The notes below the pieces were generated by a model. The model was given only the letters and a program-made list of their open reading frames with translations. It searched no databases and was not told the DNA's origin. Source: Chloroflexota bacterium (GTDB lineage: Bacteria > Chloroflexota > Anaerolineae > Anaerolineales > Villigracilaceae). Taken from it: 64,000 nucleotides of DNA. The DNA lies in the NCBI GenBank assembly GCA_024224815.1, contig JAAENC010000894.1:1-64000 (forward strand), in the 5' to 3' direction. Position 1 is the stretch's first letter. Each line of letters begins with the position of its first letter. The translations under genes and the position numbers were made by a program. Shown here in pieces: positions 52,026-60,539 of this stretch.

Positions 52026-53268
52026 TGGCGTAAGCTACAATCCAGAGGGGCAACGCCGTAATAATTAACCTGTCTCCCTGATCGGAAGAAACGCCCGAAG
52101 CCAGGATTTGGATCGCGAAGGTGAGGTAGATGATCCAGATCGCTTCCCATTTCCCCTTGTAATTGAAGAGCAATAAATATCCCATTAGCGGCAGCATCAA
52201 TAAGTGGAGATAGAAATGCCATTTATTAAGCGTCATAATGGCGATGTTCATCGAGTTGTGGTCGTTGACGATGAAGTAAGAATCTGCCAGAAGCCCTTCT
52301 TCTACCAAGTTATTGAAGTAAACACTGAAAAGTGCCTTTTTGTTGTTTAGCAGGTAGGCAATTTCTTCTTCCCGGGACCAATCTTCCACAATGGTAGCAA
52401 TTTCGGGCAAGGGCGTATCGGGGGCTTCCGCTTTTGCGTAGACGCGGGTTGTTGTCCAATATTTGAGTGTAGGCCCTGCAACATCAGAGATGATCGGATA
52501 TCCCAGAATTTGCCATGAGAGCAGAAGCTGAATCCAAAGAGGGATCAGGGCGAGGGCAATCTTTCCCCAAAATCGTAAAAGGCGCCATTTTTTGAAGGAA
52601 ATAACCAAAATATAGAGCAGTAAAATAGCCAACTGAACCTGATAAGTCGGTTTTGTGACGAGCAAAAGGCTCATAAGAAAAATGAGCCAATAGTTTTTAT
52701 TTTCTACCCATTTCTCATTTGCGTCGCGTGGTTTTAGAACGACAAAGGCAAAAATTGCCAGAAGAAGAGTGTTGAGAGCTTCTGTCATGCCATGAAAAGT
52801 GAGCGCAATAATGGATGGATGCGTCCAGAAAATGCCTGTAGCAAGAATGGCCCAGCCTATTTTTTTAGTAGCACGAAAAACTGCGCCAAGCGTGAAACCC
52901 ACCGTTGCCAGCCACATGATAAATTGGACTGCCCAGAGGCTGTAATCGGGATCAAAGGGGGTAAGTTGACGGAGTGCGCCGACAATAAAAGGGTAAAACC
53001 AGGGGCGGCGATATAAAACGGTGTCTTCGTCTGTGTTTCCAAAAAAGTTATCGCCCGTATCGCGATAATCGCGCGCGTCTGATGCCCACCACATATTATT
53101 ATCCATGCGTCCCGCTTCAAATCCGATATGGGTGCTGTCGGCATAGGTTTGGGGAATTGCCCAGGCAAAATAATAGACGGTTGCAGCAATAAATGTAAAC
53201 CCAAGCGCAACAAGTATTCGACGATTTTCCTTGATATTTCCCCAAAGTTGGGCAATTTTTTCTTTCAT
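51985..53268 (-). CDS. Polytopic membrane protein, GT-C glycosyltransferase-like
   Basis: The 427-residue protein has about ten membrane helices. After the first helix a large loop carries an acidic pair (SDARDYRDTGDNFF, about 62-75), as in GT-C fold transferases that use polyprenyl-phosphate sugars, but I do not recognise a specific family. The final ~10 codons are encoded in the repeat that flanks the four-helix gene, so the native C-terminus may have been replaced. It follows the CooC-like gene by 17 bases on the same strand, with no obvious functional tie to it. Confidence 0.65.
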   Translation of the reverse strand: MKEKIAQLWGNIKENRRILVALGFTFIAATVYYFAWAIPQTYADSTHIGFEAGRMDNNMWWASDARDYRDTGDNFFGNTDEDTVLYRRPWFYPFIVGALRQLTPFDPDYSLWAVQFIMWLATVGFTLGAVFRATKKIGWAILATGIFWTHPSIIALTFHGMTEALNTLLLAIFAFVVLKPRDANEKWVENKNYWLIFLMSLLLVTKPTYQVQLAILLLYILVISFKKWRLLRFWGKIALALIPLWIQLLLSWQILGYPIISDVAGPTLKYWTTTRVYAKAEAPDTPLPEIATIVEDWSREEEIAYLLNNKKALFSVYFNNLVEEGLLADSYFIVNDHNSMNIAIMTLNKWHFYLHLLMLPLMGYLLLFNYKGKWEAIWIIYLTFAIQILASGVSSDQGDRLIITALPLWIVAYATAVSYQFSAKDEF

Positions 53269-53285
53269 TTATTCTCCGATGATAT

Positions 53286-54071
53286 TTATAAGATCCCCCG
53301 CATCATCTCAGCGACAGCTCGATAGACTGGGGATTCATCGCCCAATTCTACCAAAGGACGTCCACTAAACTCAAATTCCATTAATTCATTATTCGAGGGT
53401 ACTGTGCCTAGAAAGTTCACGCCCATTGCTTCCACTCTTTCGAGCAAAGGAGCGGGGAGTTCGCCCACAACGCGATTAATGATGAGATGCACATTTTCTA
53501 CATTGATGCCCAAATCTGGCACCATTGTAGCGATACGCTCTGTCGCGACGATCCCCCTTTGGGTTGGGTCAGAGACCATAAGCAGATGCTCGACATCCCG
53601 CGTTGTGCGGCGGCTGAGATGCTCCATTCCCGCTTCGTTGTCAATAATTGCGTAGCGGTAACTTTTACTAATGCTATCTACCACTTCTCGCAAAGAATGA
53701 TTTACCGCGCAATAACATCCTGCGCCTTCCGGACGGCCCATTGCGATTAAGTCAAAACGATCTCCTTCAGCGAGAGATGAACGCACTTCATAATCCAGAT
53801 ATTCTTGTTTGCTCGTTCCGCCGGGCATTGTGCCCATCGCCGCGCCCTTTTGTAAAAGGGACTTTTGCACTTCTGCCAACATTCCTTCTCGGATATCGCC
53901 CACTGTCCAATCTAACTCAAGCCCCAAGACCATATTTAGATTACTGCTTGGGTCGGCATCAATTGCTAGGATTGCGCCATCCTGATTTTGTGCTAAATAT
54001 TTAATCACCATGCCTGCTACAGTGGTTTTTCCTACACCGCCTTTTCCTGCCAACGCAATCGTTGTTGTCAT
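53286..54071 (-). CDS. cooC: CooC-type nickel-insertion ATPase (copy 1)
   Basis: The 261-residue MinD-like ATPase has the deviant P-loop GKGGVGKTT (9-17), DADPSSNLN (38-46) and a CxC metal site in GAGCYCAVN (C119, C121). The dimer of such proteins holds one metal ion and supports nickel delivery to CO dehydrogenase or acetyl-CoA synthase. It lies 96 bases downstream of a second CooC-like gene at the end of the one-carbon cluster. Confidence 0.88.
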   Translation of the reverse strand: MTTTIALAGKGGVGKTTVAGMVIKYLAQNQDGAILAIDADPSSNLNMVLGLELDWTVGDIREGMLAEVQKSLLQKGAAMGTMPGGTSKQEYLDYEVRSSLAEGDRFDLIAMGRPEGAGCYCAVNHSLREVVDSISKSYRYAIIDNEAGMEHLSRRTTRDVEHLLMVSDPTQRGIVATERIATMVPDLGINVENVHLIINRVVGELPAPLLERVEAMGVNFLGTVPSNNELMEFEFSGRPLVELGDESPVYRAVAEMMRGIL

Positions 54072-54167
54072 GATTTAGTCTCCAGTGTTTTTTTACTCAG
54101 ATGCAATGCACTTTTCAGACAAGGTTTTATAGACCGAGAAGCATTGAAAAGCGCAATGTATCAACAA

Positions 54168-54935
54168 TTATTTTAGAAGTTTCTTCGCCATCTCTTCAGC
54201 TACAATTTTCAAGGCCGGAACATGGTCATAAACAGGAATACCCAATCTATCGGCTTCTTGAACACGCAAATCTGCAGGCAAAAAGCCTAATACGGGAATA
54301 CCCGGCGTTTCTTTTTCAAGGAAATCAGATTCATCTTCATTTCTGACTTTATTTCCTACCAGCCACAATCGCTCTACACCAATATCTGTGGCTAGCTTTT
54401 TGATCTGTCGCGCTGTGCCCAAAGAGCGTCTCGTTGGCTCAACCACGATAATCATAGCTTCAACAAAATCAGCTGTAGCACGCCCAAGATGCTCCACGCC
54501 CGCGTACATATCCATAATCAGCACATCTTCATCACGAAACATCAGGTGCGTAAAAAGGGTTTTGAGCATCGCCGCTTCAGGGCAAATACAGCCTGAACCG
54601 CCTAAATCAACTGAGCCCATTTCCAGAAGGCGAACATGTCTATGCGAAACACTAAATCTTTCCGGGATGTCGTCTACTCGCGGATTAATCGTGAAAAAAC
54701 CACCTGTTGTGCCAGCTTTAGCACCGGTGCGTTCCTCTATCAACGCATCCATCTCTGCAATAGGCTTGAGTTTTGACAATTTATCTTCGGGGAAGCCCAA
54801 AGCACCGGATAGACACGGCGAAGGGTCTGCATCAACTGCCAAAACGTCCCTTCCCATATCGGCGTAGGCTTGTGCCAATAATGCTGAGAATGTGGTTTTA
54901 CCAACGCCGCCTTTACCGCTAATTGCTAATTTCAT
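54168..54935 (-). CDS. CooC/AcsF-type nickel-insertion ATPase (copy 2)
   Basis: The 255-residue ATPase has GKGGVGKTT (7-15), DADPSP (35-40) and the CxC pair as GSGCICPEA (C116, C118). It is a diverged paralog of the next downstream gene. In acetogens AcsF activates acetyl-CoA synthase and CooC activates CO dehydrogenase; sequence alone does not tell me which copy does which. GGAGATAATAA precedes the ATG. Confidence 0.88.
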   Translation of the reverse strand: MKLAISGKGGVGKTTFSALLAQAYADMGRDVLAVDADPSPCLSGALGFPEDKLSKLKPIAEMDALIEERTGAKAGTTGGFFTINPRVDDIPERFSVSHRHVRLLEMGSVDLGGSGCICPEAAMLKTLFTHLMFRDEDVLIMDMYAGVEHLGRATADFVEAMIIVVEPTRRSLGTARQIKKLATDIGVERLWLVGNKVRNEDESDFLEKETPGIPVLGFLPADLRVQEADRLGIPVYDHVPALKIVAEEMAKKLLK

Positions 54936-54963
54936 TTATTATCTCCGTGTATTTCAGGTGAAT

Positions 54964-55035
54964 TTGCGAGCGGAGCGAAGCAATCTCATTTTTAGTATTG
55001 AGACTGCTTCGTCAGGCTAAAGCCTTTCTCGCAGA
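54964..55035. repeat. Intergenic palindromic repeat, GCAATCTC family (copy 2)
   Basis: TTGCGAGCGGAGCGAAGCAA then TCTC and GAGACTGCTTCGTC, followed by AGGCT-AA-AGCCT and TCTCGCAGAATC. Outer arms TGCGAG/CTCGCA and inner GAAGCA/TGCTTC pair with each other. It lies between the DUF3786 gene and the second CooC-like gene. Confidence 0.7.
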
Positions 55036-55069
55036 ATCATCATATTATTTCAATATATTTCTGTCAATT

Positions 55070-55705
55070 TTACTCTTTCGCCTTGATCAATTGTTTCGTT
55101 AGGTTACTACCTAATATAGCATAAGCATCTGTTACCAGATGATGGTGAGCGCTCGCATCAAAAAGCATTCTGTATGAAGAAGGGAAATCTTCGTCTCCCA
55201 TCCAGCCGACGACCATAATTGGTACATGCGGCAAAATTTGATAAGAAAAGGCTGCAGTTCCAAAGACTTCTCTGCGCCCGCTTATTTTCTCATTTGCCTT
55301 GGTAAAAGAATCAAAATCATCACCAAAAGTCCTGAGTATTTCATCGCCAGAATACCCCTGAAATGCTTGAGCGTAGAATAAGCCACCGGGGATTTGTTTG
55401 AAAGCTATCCATTCACCAGCGAGAGGGACACTACTCGAAACGTCGAAATAATATGCCAACATGGTCATATCAAAAGCATTGAGTTCTTCACCAGTGTCAA
55501 CATAATGCCCGATGAAATCAGGGAAAGAAATGGTTACTTCGCGTTGCCAGAAAGGTAGTCTAAAGACACCACCTTCAGCGTAAACTGCGCCTGTGTAGGC
55601 AGCCAGCGTTTTAGGGTCTTTATCTTTAATTTTTTCTCGAATTTCCCCTACTCGATTCCCTAAGGGATTTGGCGTATCGCCAAGCAGCCAATCTTTTTTA
55701 GGCAT
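55070..55705 (-). CDS. DUF3786 protein
   Basis: The 211-residue soluble protein shows the DUF3786 pattern: an N-terminal LAAYTGAVYAEGGVFRLPFW, the middle DMTMLAYYFD, and a C-terminal PHVPIMVVGWMGDEDFPSSY with FDASAHHHLVTDA. Family members are frequent in anaerobes with corrinoid and Wood-Ljungdahl genes, but no function is established. Its position between metVF and the nickel-insertion ATPases suggests a role in cofactor handling; this is inference. Confidence 0.8.
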   Translation of the reverse strand: MPKKDWLLGDTPNPLGNRVGEIREKIKDKDPKTLAAYTGAVYAEGGVFRLPFWQREVTISFPDFIGHYVDTGEELNAFDMTMLAYYFDVSSSVPLAGEWIAFKQIPGGLFYAQAFQGYSGDEILRTFGDDFDSFTKANEKISGRREVFGTAAFSYQILPHVPIMVVGWMGDEDFPSSYRMLFDASAHHHLVTDAYAILGSNLTKQLIKAKE

Positions 55706-55779
55706 GAAATCTCCTCAGTGTTTAGATTTAAGCAAGGAGCTACGTTTTTTGTAGCCCCTTGAGCTTTCACCTTTGCGAA

Positions 55780-57276
55780 CTATGCCGCAGTTTTTGCTTT
55801 AACGGGCTCCGTTTTGGAAGCGGGCATCACGAAATCTGGCGGTAGCAAGTTTGCTTCAGTGATGAGCCGGGGAACGATCTTTTCCCATCCAACAGCCATG
55901 AGATGAATCCCATTGACGCCTTCTTTCTTGCGAATCTCTTCGATCAACTCCAGCGCGATCTCAAAGCCTACTTCCGATTCGCCGTCCGGGCCAGCAGCTT
56001 CCATACGTTTCAACAGCTTTTCTGGAATGGTCACACCCGGCACATCATTATGCATATACTGTGCCATCTTAAGAGTCTTAAGCGGCGTGATACCGATCAA
56101 TAAATAAACCTTGTCGAGGATATTACGCTTGGCTAATTCGTTGAGCCAAATTTCCATGCCATCAGGGTCATAAACCAGGTTTGTCTGGAAGAATTGCGCC
56201 CCGGCGTTGATCTTTTTCTCTTCACGAATTGCCTGGTATTCAGGCTTTGACGCAAATGGTGCAGCAGCAGCGCCAAGGAAAAGCTCTGGGCGGAATTTGA
56301 TATTGCGCCCATCAAGATATTTACCTTCATCACGCATTCTGCGCAATATCCAAAGCATTTGTATCGAGTCAATATCAATAATATCCGAACGCCCCATTGG
56401 AGGAGGGCCCATGCGAGAACTATCGCCCGAGAGACAAAGCACATTACGAATACCCATCGCGCTGGCGCCAATGACTTCTGCTTGTAATCCTGTGCGCGTT
56501 CTATCTCGAGCCGCAATTTGCAAAACCGGTTCTGCATTATTCTCAAGGGCAATTTTGCTACAAGCCAAACTTGACATACGCGGTGTTGCCGATGGACAAT
56601 CTGTGAAATTTACCGCTGCTACATAGGGTTTAATCATCTTGGTATTTCTAATAAGGGCGCCTGTAGCAGTACTCATTGGAGGCGCTACCTCAGATGTGAC
56701 TACAAATTCACCTGTGCGCAAACGACGCTCTAATTCTGAAATAGGCTCATCGTAAGCCGGAGCGTGGTATTGATTATCGCCTTCCCACCAACTTGGTTGT
56801 CGGATAGGTTCAAAGACAAGATCCCATGTTTTATAACGCACTTCAGGTGGCCGGAAGAAGATACCTTTGGCAACTTTCCCTGCTCCGATCTCTTTTACAC
56901 GACCAAAAACATCGCCCCAAGTTTCAGTACCGGTTTTATCCCAGTCGAGAGGAGGAAGCACTTCGAGAAGTTTATCTTCGCGGCCCATTTTATGAGCACG
57001 TTCATAGATCTCATACCAAATGCACGGGCGTGTCTCATCCACATAACAACTCTCTGGAGTAGAACCACCACAAGGACCATTTCGCTCTCCTTTTGGGCAC
57101 TCCATTGGGCAGATGAACGCAGTCTCTTGTAAGAGACAATTTCCGCACATTCTGCAGCCAAAGAGCGGACCTTTGATGGCTTTTTCTAATAAAGCCAGTA
57201 AGCGACGATTTATCGGTTCTTTTTTAAATGGCAAATATGGCGGCTGCCAGCGACGTCCTGGGGTAAAGATAGGCAT
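55780..57276 (-). CDS. metF: Methylene-tetrahydrofolate reductase, MetV-MetF fusion
   Basis: This enzyme reduces methylene-THF to methyl-THF in the methyl branch of the Wood-Ljungdahl pathway. The 498-residue protein is a fusion. Residues 1-~180 correspond to the MetV-type zinc/iron-sulfur domain (CRMCGNCLLQE at 41-51, CPMECPKGERNGPCGG at 56-71, then CYVDETRPC). Residues ~185-480 correspond to the flavin-binding MetF barrel (LRTGEFVVTSEVAPPMST, DRTRTGLQAEVIGASAMGI, FLGAAAAPFASKPEYQ, GAQFFQTNLVYD). In several acetogens the two are separate genes forming a complex. The electron donor cannot be read from sequence. Two palindromes lie in the gap to acsE upstream. Confidence 0.92.
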   Translation of the reverse strand: MPIFTPGRRWQPPYLPFKKEPINRRLLALLEKAIKGPLFGCRMCGNCLLQETAFICPMECPKGERNGPCGGSTPESCYVDETRPCIWYEIYERAHKMGREDKLLEVLPPLDWDKTGTETWGDVFGRVKEIGAGKVAKGIFFRPPEVRYKTWDLVFEPIRQPSWWEGDNQYHAPAYDEPISELERRLRTGEFVVTSEVAPPMSTATGALIRNTKMIKPYVAAVNFTDCPSATPRMSSLACSKIALENNAEPVLQIAARDRTRTGLQAEVIGASAMGIRNVLCLSGDSSRMGPPPMGRSDIIDIDSIQMLWILRRMRDEGKYLDGRNIKFRPELFLGAAAAPFASKPEYQAIREEKKINAGAQFFQTNLVYDPDGMEIWLNELAKRNILDKVYLLIGITPLKTLKMAQYMHNDVPGVTIPEKLLKRMEAAGPDGESEVGFEIALELIEEIRKKEGVNGIHLMAVGWEKIVPRLITEANLLPPDFVMPASKTEPVKAKTAA

Positions 57277-57293
57277 GTGATGCTCCTTTCCTT

Positions 57294-57345
57294 CTAGCGG
57301 GATTGAAATCCCTGCTTAGATAGGAAGCCCGTTTAAACGGGCTTC
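57294..57345. repeat. Twin palindromes between acsE and metVF
   Basis: AGCGGGATT-GA-AATCCCTGCT and, ten bases on, the perfect palindrome GAAGCCCGTTTAAACGGGCT TC (57324-57345). Both lie in the 98-base gap of the operon. Without T-runs they are repeat elements or mRNA-processing hairpins rather than terminators. Confidence 0.6.
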
Positions 57346-57374
57346 TCATCTGAGCCAAAAATTCATTTTCTGGC

Positions 57375-58298
57375 TTACTGCTCCAAATAAGAATCTGCGT
57401 AAATGACTTTGTTAAGCAAAATCTGAACAGTCTTCCAAACAGCGGCTTGTTCAGGATCACTCATATCTACACCATCGGGCGTAGGTTCTTCCATCGCTTC
57501 AACATGATCATGTATCTTGAGATAAAGCTTGTTGAGCGCAGTGCTTTCATCTCGATTTTCAACAACGCGAATTACATCCATCAACTCTGTTTCGAGTGGA
57601 TTGGCGATCATCATTTTAAGACCTGCGCCCATGACCATTGCGCAATAGACGCTATTGATCAGTGGGCGATTCTTTGCCGGTACCGCGTTTGAAACATTGG
57701 AAAGACCGATAGAGATCATTGGCGGCGGATCCCAAGCATATTGAATCGTACGAACTGCTTCAATTAGCTCAGGGCAATATTCCTGACACCCCGAAACTGT
57801 TAGAACGAGCGGATCAATAATCAAATCTTCAATCGGGAAATCCAGTTCAAGGCAACGCGGAATCAGCTTTTCTAAGGCGATATTTACACGATCATCAGAT
57901 GAAACGGGAATACCGCTTTTTTCCATCGTTAGCGCAAGCAATTTGGCGTTATATTTCTTTGCCAGTTCAGGCACTTTTTCCAAACGCTCTGGCTCAGCCG
58001 ATGTAGAATTAAGAATAGGCTGAGCTTTGGTAATCGTTTTTAGCGCAGCTTCCATCCCGTTGATATTGGTCGTATCAATGCACAAAGGCACATCCACAAC
58101 ACTTTCAACGGCTTTTACCATCCACGGGAAAACTTCTTCCCAATCTTTCTTGCGAGGGCCAAGATTCAGGTCAACGCATTGTGCACCAGCCTCGACCTGT
58201 TTGATAGCAGCTTCCTTAAAATACTCTTCATTGCGATTTTTCAACGCATCTTTTACTGCGGGTGAAATAATGTGAATATTTTCGCCAATGATATACAT
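57375..58298 (-). CDS. acsE: Methyl-tetrahydrofolate:corrinoid/iron-sulfur protein methyltransferase
   Basis: AcsE moves the methyl group from methyl-THF to the cobalt of the corrinoid iron-sulfur protein. The protein has 307 residues from ATG 58298, which has AAAGGAGATTCT before it. The TIM-barrel pterin-binding motifs are GAQCVDLNLGPRKKDWEEVF (about 38-57), CIDTTNINGMEAAL, ILNSTSAEPERL and a C-terminal MISIGLSNVSNAVP. The length is slightly above the ~262 residues of characterised enzymes because of a C-terminal helical tail. It lies in the cluster between the corrinoid activator and metVF. Confidence 0.95.
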   Translation of the reverse strand: MYIIGENIHIISPAVKDALKNRNEEYFKEAAIKQVEAGAQCVDLNLGPRKKDWEEVFPWMVKAVESVVDVPLCIDTTNINGMEAALKTITKAQPILNSTSAEPERLEKVPELAKKYNAKLLALTMEKSGIPVSSDDRVNIALEKLIPRCLELDFPIEDLIIDPLVLTVSGCQEYCPELIEAVRTIQYAWDPPPMISIGLSNVSNAVPAKNRPLINSVYCAMVMGAGLKMMIANPLETELMDVIRVVENRDESTALNKLYLKIHDHVEAMEEPTPDGVDMSDPEQAAVWKTVQILLNKVIYADSYLEQ

Positions 58299-58370
58299 AG
58301 AATCTCCTTTAATACACAAATTGTGTTTGTTGATACACGATTTAATTATTTTTTTCAGCTACTCTAGCCT

Positions 58371-58458
58371 GTCTTTGCGAGGCAGCAGTATCGCCGAAGC
58401 AATCTCCTTATTGGTGATGGAGACCGCCGCGTCGCAAAAGCATGCTCATCGCAGAGAC
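58371..58458. repeat. Intergenic palindromic repeat, GCAATCTC family (copy 3)
   Basis: GTCTTTGCGAGGCAGC at the left and ATCGCAGAGAC at the right form imperfect outer arms; GAAGCAATCTCC and GGAGACCGCCGCGTC form the inner part. It lies between the corrinoid activator gene and acsE. Confidence 0.65.
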
Positions 58459-58474
58459 ATTAATAAAATCTACA

Positions 58475-60403
58475 TCATTTCTCTTCCATCATCTTTGCTA
58501 CAGATGGGAATAATGACATATCCGTATGCGGCAAAAACATCGCCGACATAAAAGCATCGTAAAATTTATTATCTGCCGATAATTCAACATAAGTCATATT
58601 GGCGGCAATTTCTTTGATGCGATTTCGTGCTTCATAATCAATTAATGCCAAATAAGCGCCTTGCACCGAGGTATTTCCCAAAAACTGGAAACGTTCCCAA
58701 GGTAAATCGGGCAATAAGCCGATCTCTATCGCTTTTTCAACATTGATATATTTCCCGAACGATCCCCCGATCAAAACCTGTTCTGCCATCTCCAGCGGGA
58801 TGCCGACATTTTCTGCCAAAACAGCAAATCCGGCATAAATGGCGGCTTTGGCACGCAAAAGATTATCTATATCGACATTCGTGATGACGATATCTTCGCC
58901 CGATTCCGTTTCAGCGCCCCAAACAATTACATACTCTGCGCCATGTTCGCCATCTCGCGTACGCTCTGTGGCGTTTTTTGTGTTGACCTTGCCGCCTTTA
59001 TCCACAACACCGGTCAAAAACATCTCTGCCAAAAGGGATATAAGACCGCTTCCGCACATGCCTTTGGGCTTGCTTGCGCCAATTACCCGGAATGTCGGCT
59101 CAAACGTTTCATCGTTAATCCACACTTCTTCTATCGCGCCTTTGGTGGCACGCATCCCGTTTAATACGCCGGAGCCTTCAAAAGCTGGTCCCGCCGAACA
59201 AGCACAAGTCACGAGCCAATCTTTTGAGCCAAGAACGGTCTCACCATTTGTACCTACATCCAAAAAGAGCACCACATCTTCAGAGTTTGCCATCCCCGAA
59301 GAAAGCACACCGGCGCTAATATCTGCGCCAACATAACTCGCAACACCGGGAAGACAATCTACGATGGCCCGCGGATTCATCATCAAACCTAAATCTGTGG
59401 CTTTCAATGTAGGGATATGATTCACCGCTGTCACAAAAGGCGATAGACGAATACTGGATGCCGGAACACCCAGCAAAAGGTGCATCATCGTGCTATTGCC
59501 CGAAATTGTTGCTTTAAAAATTGCATTGGGTGAAGTTTTTACTCGCTTAGTTGCGCGAATGAGCAAATCGTTAATCGTCCCCACGACCAGATCACGCATC
59601 TTTTCACTGCCACCTTCTTTCCCTGCAACAATGATACGGGATATAACATCCTCCCCGCGAGAGATCTGCTGGTTATATTCAGCCACCTGTGTTTTGACTT
59701 CGCCAGAAAGCAAGTTCACTAGCCAGACGGAGACTGTGGTCGTACCAATGTCAATTGACACGCCCCAAAGCGGCTCATCATCGGCAAAATGCCCGGGTTG
59801 CAGATCCAGTAATTCTGCGGGGCAGTCGGGACAATCCCAACTTTTTGTATTAACAGTTGCCGTGGCTTGCCAATCATTTTTGCGAAGAATGGTGCCCATT
59901 TCTCTCATTAAATCCAGAGAAGTCTGAAAGGCCGTGATGCCGGTTTCTTTGCGCAAAGCCCTTTGTAGACGGCTCCAATCATCTGTTTGGTCATCCATGC
60001 TCGGCGGGGATAATTTCACTTTAACCCGACGAATACTTTGCCCTTTTTGCGGATCATAGCCAGCAGGAACAGCCACTTTGCCAACGGTGCGATCTGTTGT
60101 AAGACGGCGCTCAATTTTCTCCTGCGGCGGGATCGTGATTTCAACATCCCCCTCAATTACGGACTGGCACGCCAAAGCATAGCCGCTTTTTACATCATTG
60201 GCAGAGAGACGTAAAGTACTGCGACGGCGAATATTCGCATCGCCATCGGTGACTAAAATGGCGCAGCGTCCGCAACGCCCCTGCCCACCACAAGGCTGAT
60301 TGATTTCAACGCCCGCTTTTTCGGCGGCTTCAGTGATCAGCGCACCTGTGGGCACAGAAACCGCTTCGGATGCTATATCGAATTTTACGATGTGTTCAGC
60401 CAT
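58475..60403 (-). CDS. acsV: Reductive activator of corrinoid protein (RACo-type, 2Fe-2S/ASKHA)
   Basis: This protein returns accidentally oxidised Co(II) of the corrinoid iron-sulfur protein to Co(I), using ATP. The 642-residue protein begins with a plant-type 2Fe-2S domain (C38, C44, C47 in QPCGGQGRCGRCAI; C79 in ALACQS), then a linker and a middle domain. The large C-terminal ASKHA ATPase part has SIDIGTTTVSVWL (about 215-227), FLDVGTNGETVLG and LIGGSFGKYIN. The size matches characterised RACo proteins. The gene lies between acsC and acsE. Confidence 0.92.
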   Translation of the reverse strand: MAEHIVKFDIASEAVSVPTGALITEAAEKAGVEINQPCGGQGRCGRCAILVTDGDANIRRRSTLRLSANDVKSGYALACQSVIEGDVEITIPPQEKIERRLTTDRTVGKVAVPAGYDPQKGQSIRRVKVKLSPPSMDDQTDDWSRLQRALRKETGITAFQTSLDLMREMGTILRKNDWQATATVNTKSWDCPDCPAELLDLQPGHFADDEPLWGVSIDIGTTTVSVWLVNLLSGEVKTQVAEYNQQISRGEDVISRIIVAGKEGGSEKMRDLVVGTINDLLIRATKRVKTSPNAIFKATISGNSTMMHLLLGVPASSIRLSPFVTAVNHIPTLKATDLGLMMNPRAIVDCLPGVASYVGADISAGVLSSGMANSEDVVLFLDVGTNGETVLGSKDWLVTCACSAGPAFEGSGVLNGMRATKGAIEEVWINDETFEPTFRVIGASKPKGMCGSGLISLLAEMFLTGVVDKGGKVNTKNATERTRDGEHGAEYVIVWGAETESGEDIVITNVDIDNLLRAKAAIYAGFAVLAENVGIPLEMAEQVLIGGSFGKYINVEKAIEIGLLPDLPWERFQFLGNTSVQGAYLALIDYEARNRIKEIAANMTYVELSADNKFYDAFMSAMFLPHTDMSLFPSVAKMMEEK

Positions 60404-60435
60404 ATTCGGTATCCAGTAGTTGATTCTCTATCAGA

Positions 60436-60527
60436 CCCGAAAGGTTTCAATTGTGGCATTATCAGACCTGAATTTTGCTTTCAAAATCTTCTGGCAGAAA
60501 ATACGCTCTAATAAAACCTTTCGGGGC
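60436..60527. repeat. Inverted repeat in the gap between acsC and the corrinoid activator
   Basis: CCCGAAAGGTTT (60437-60448) and AAACCTTTCGGGG (60515-60527) are inverted repeats enclosing about 65 bases with a partial CAGACCTGA unit. They resemble degenerate forms of the palindrome at 61891-61921. Confidence 0.45.
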
Positions 60528-60539
60528 ACGGATTCCTAA

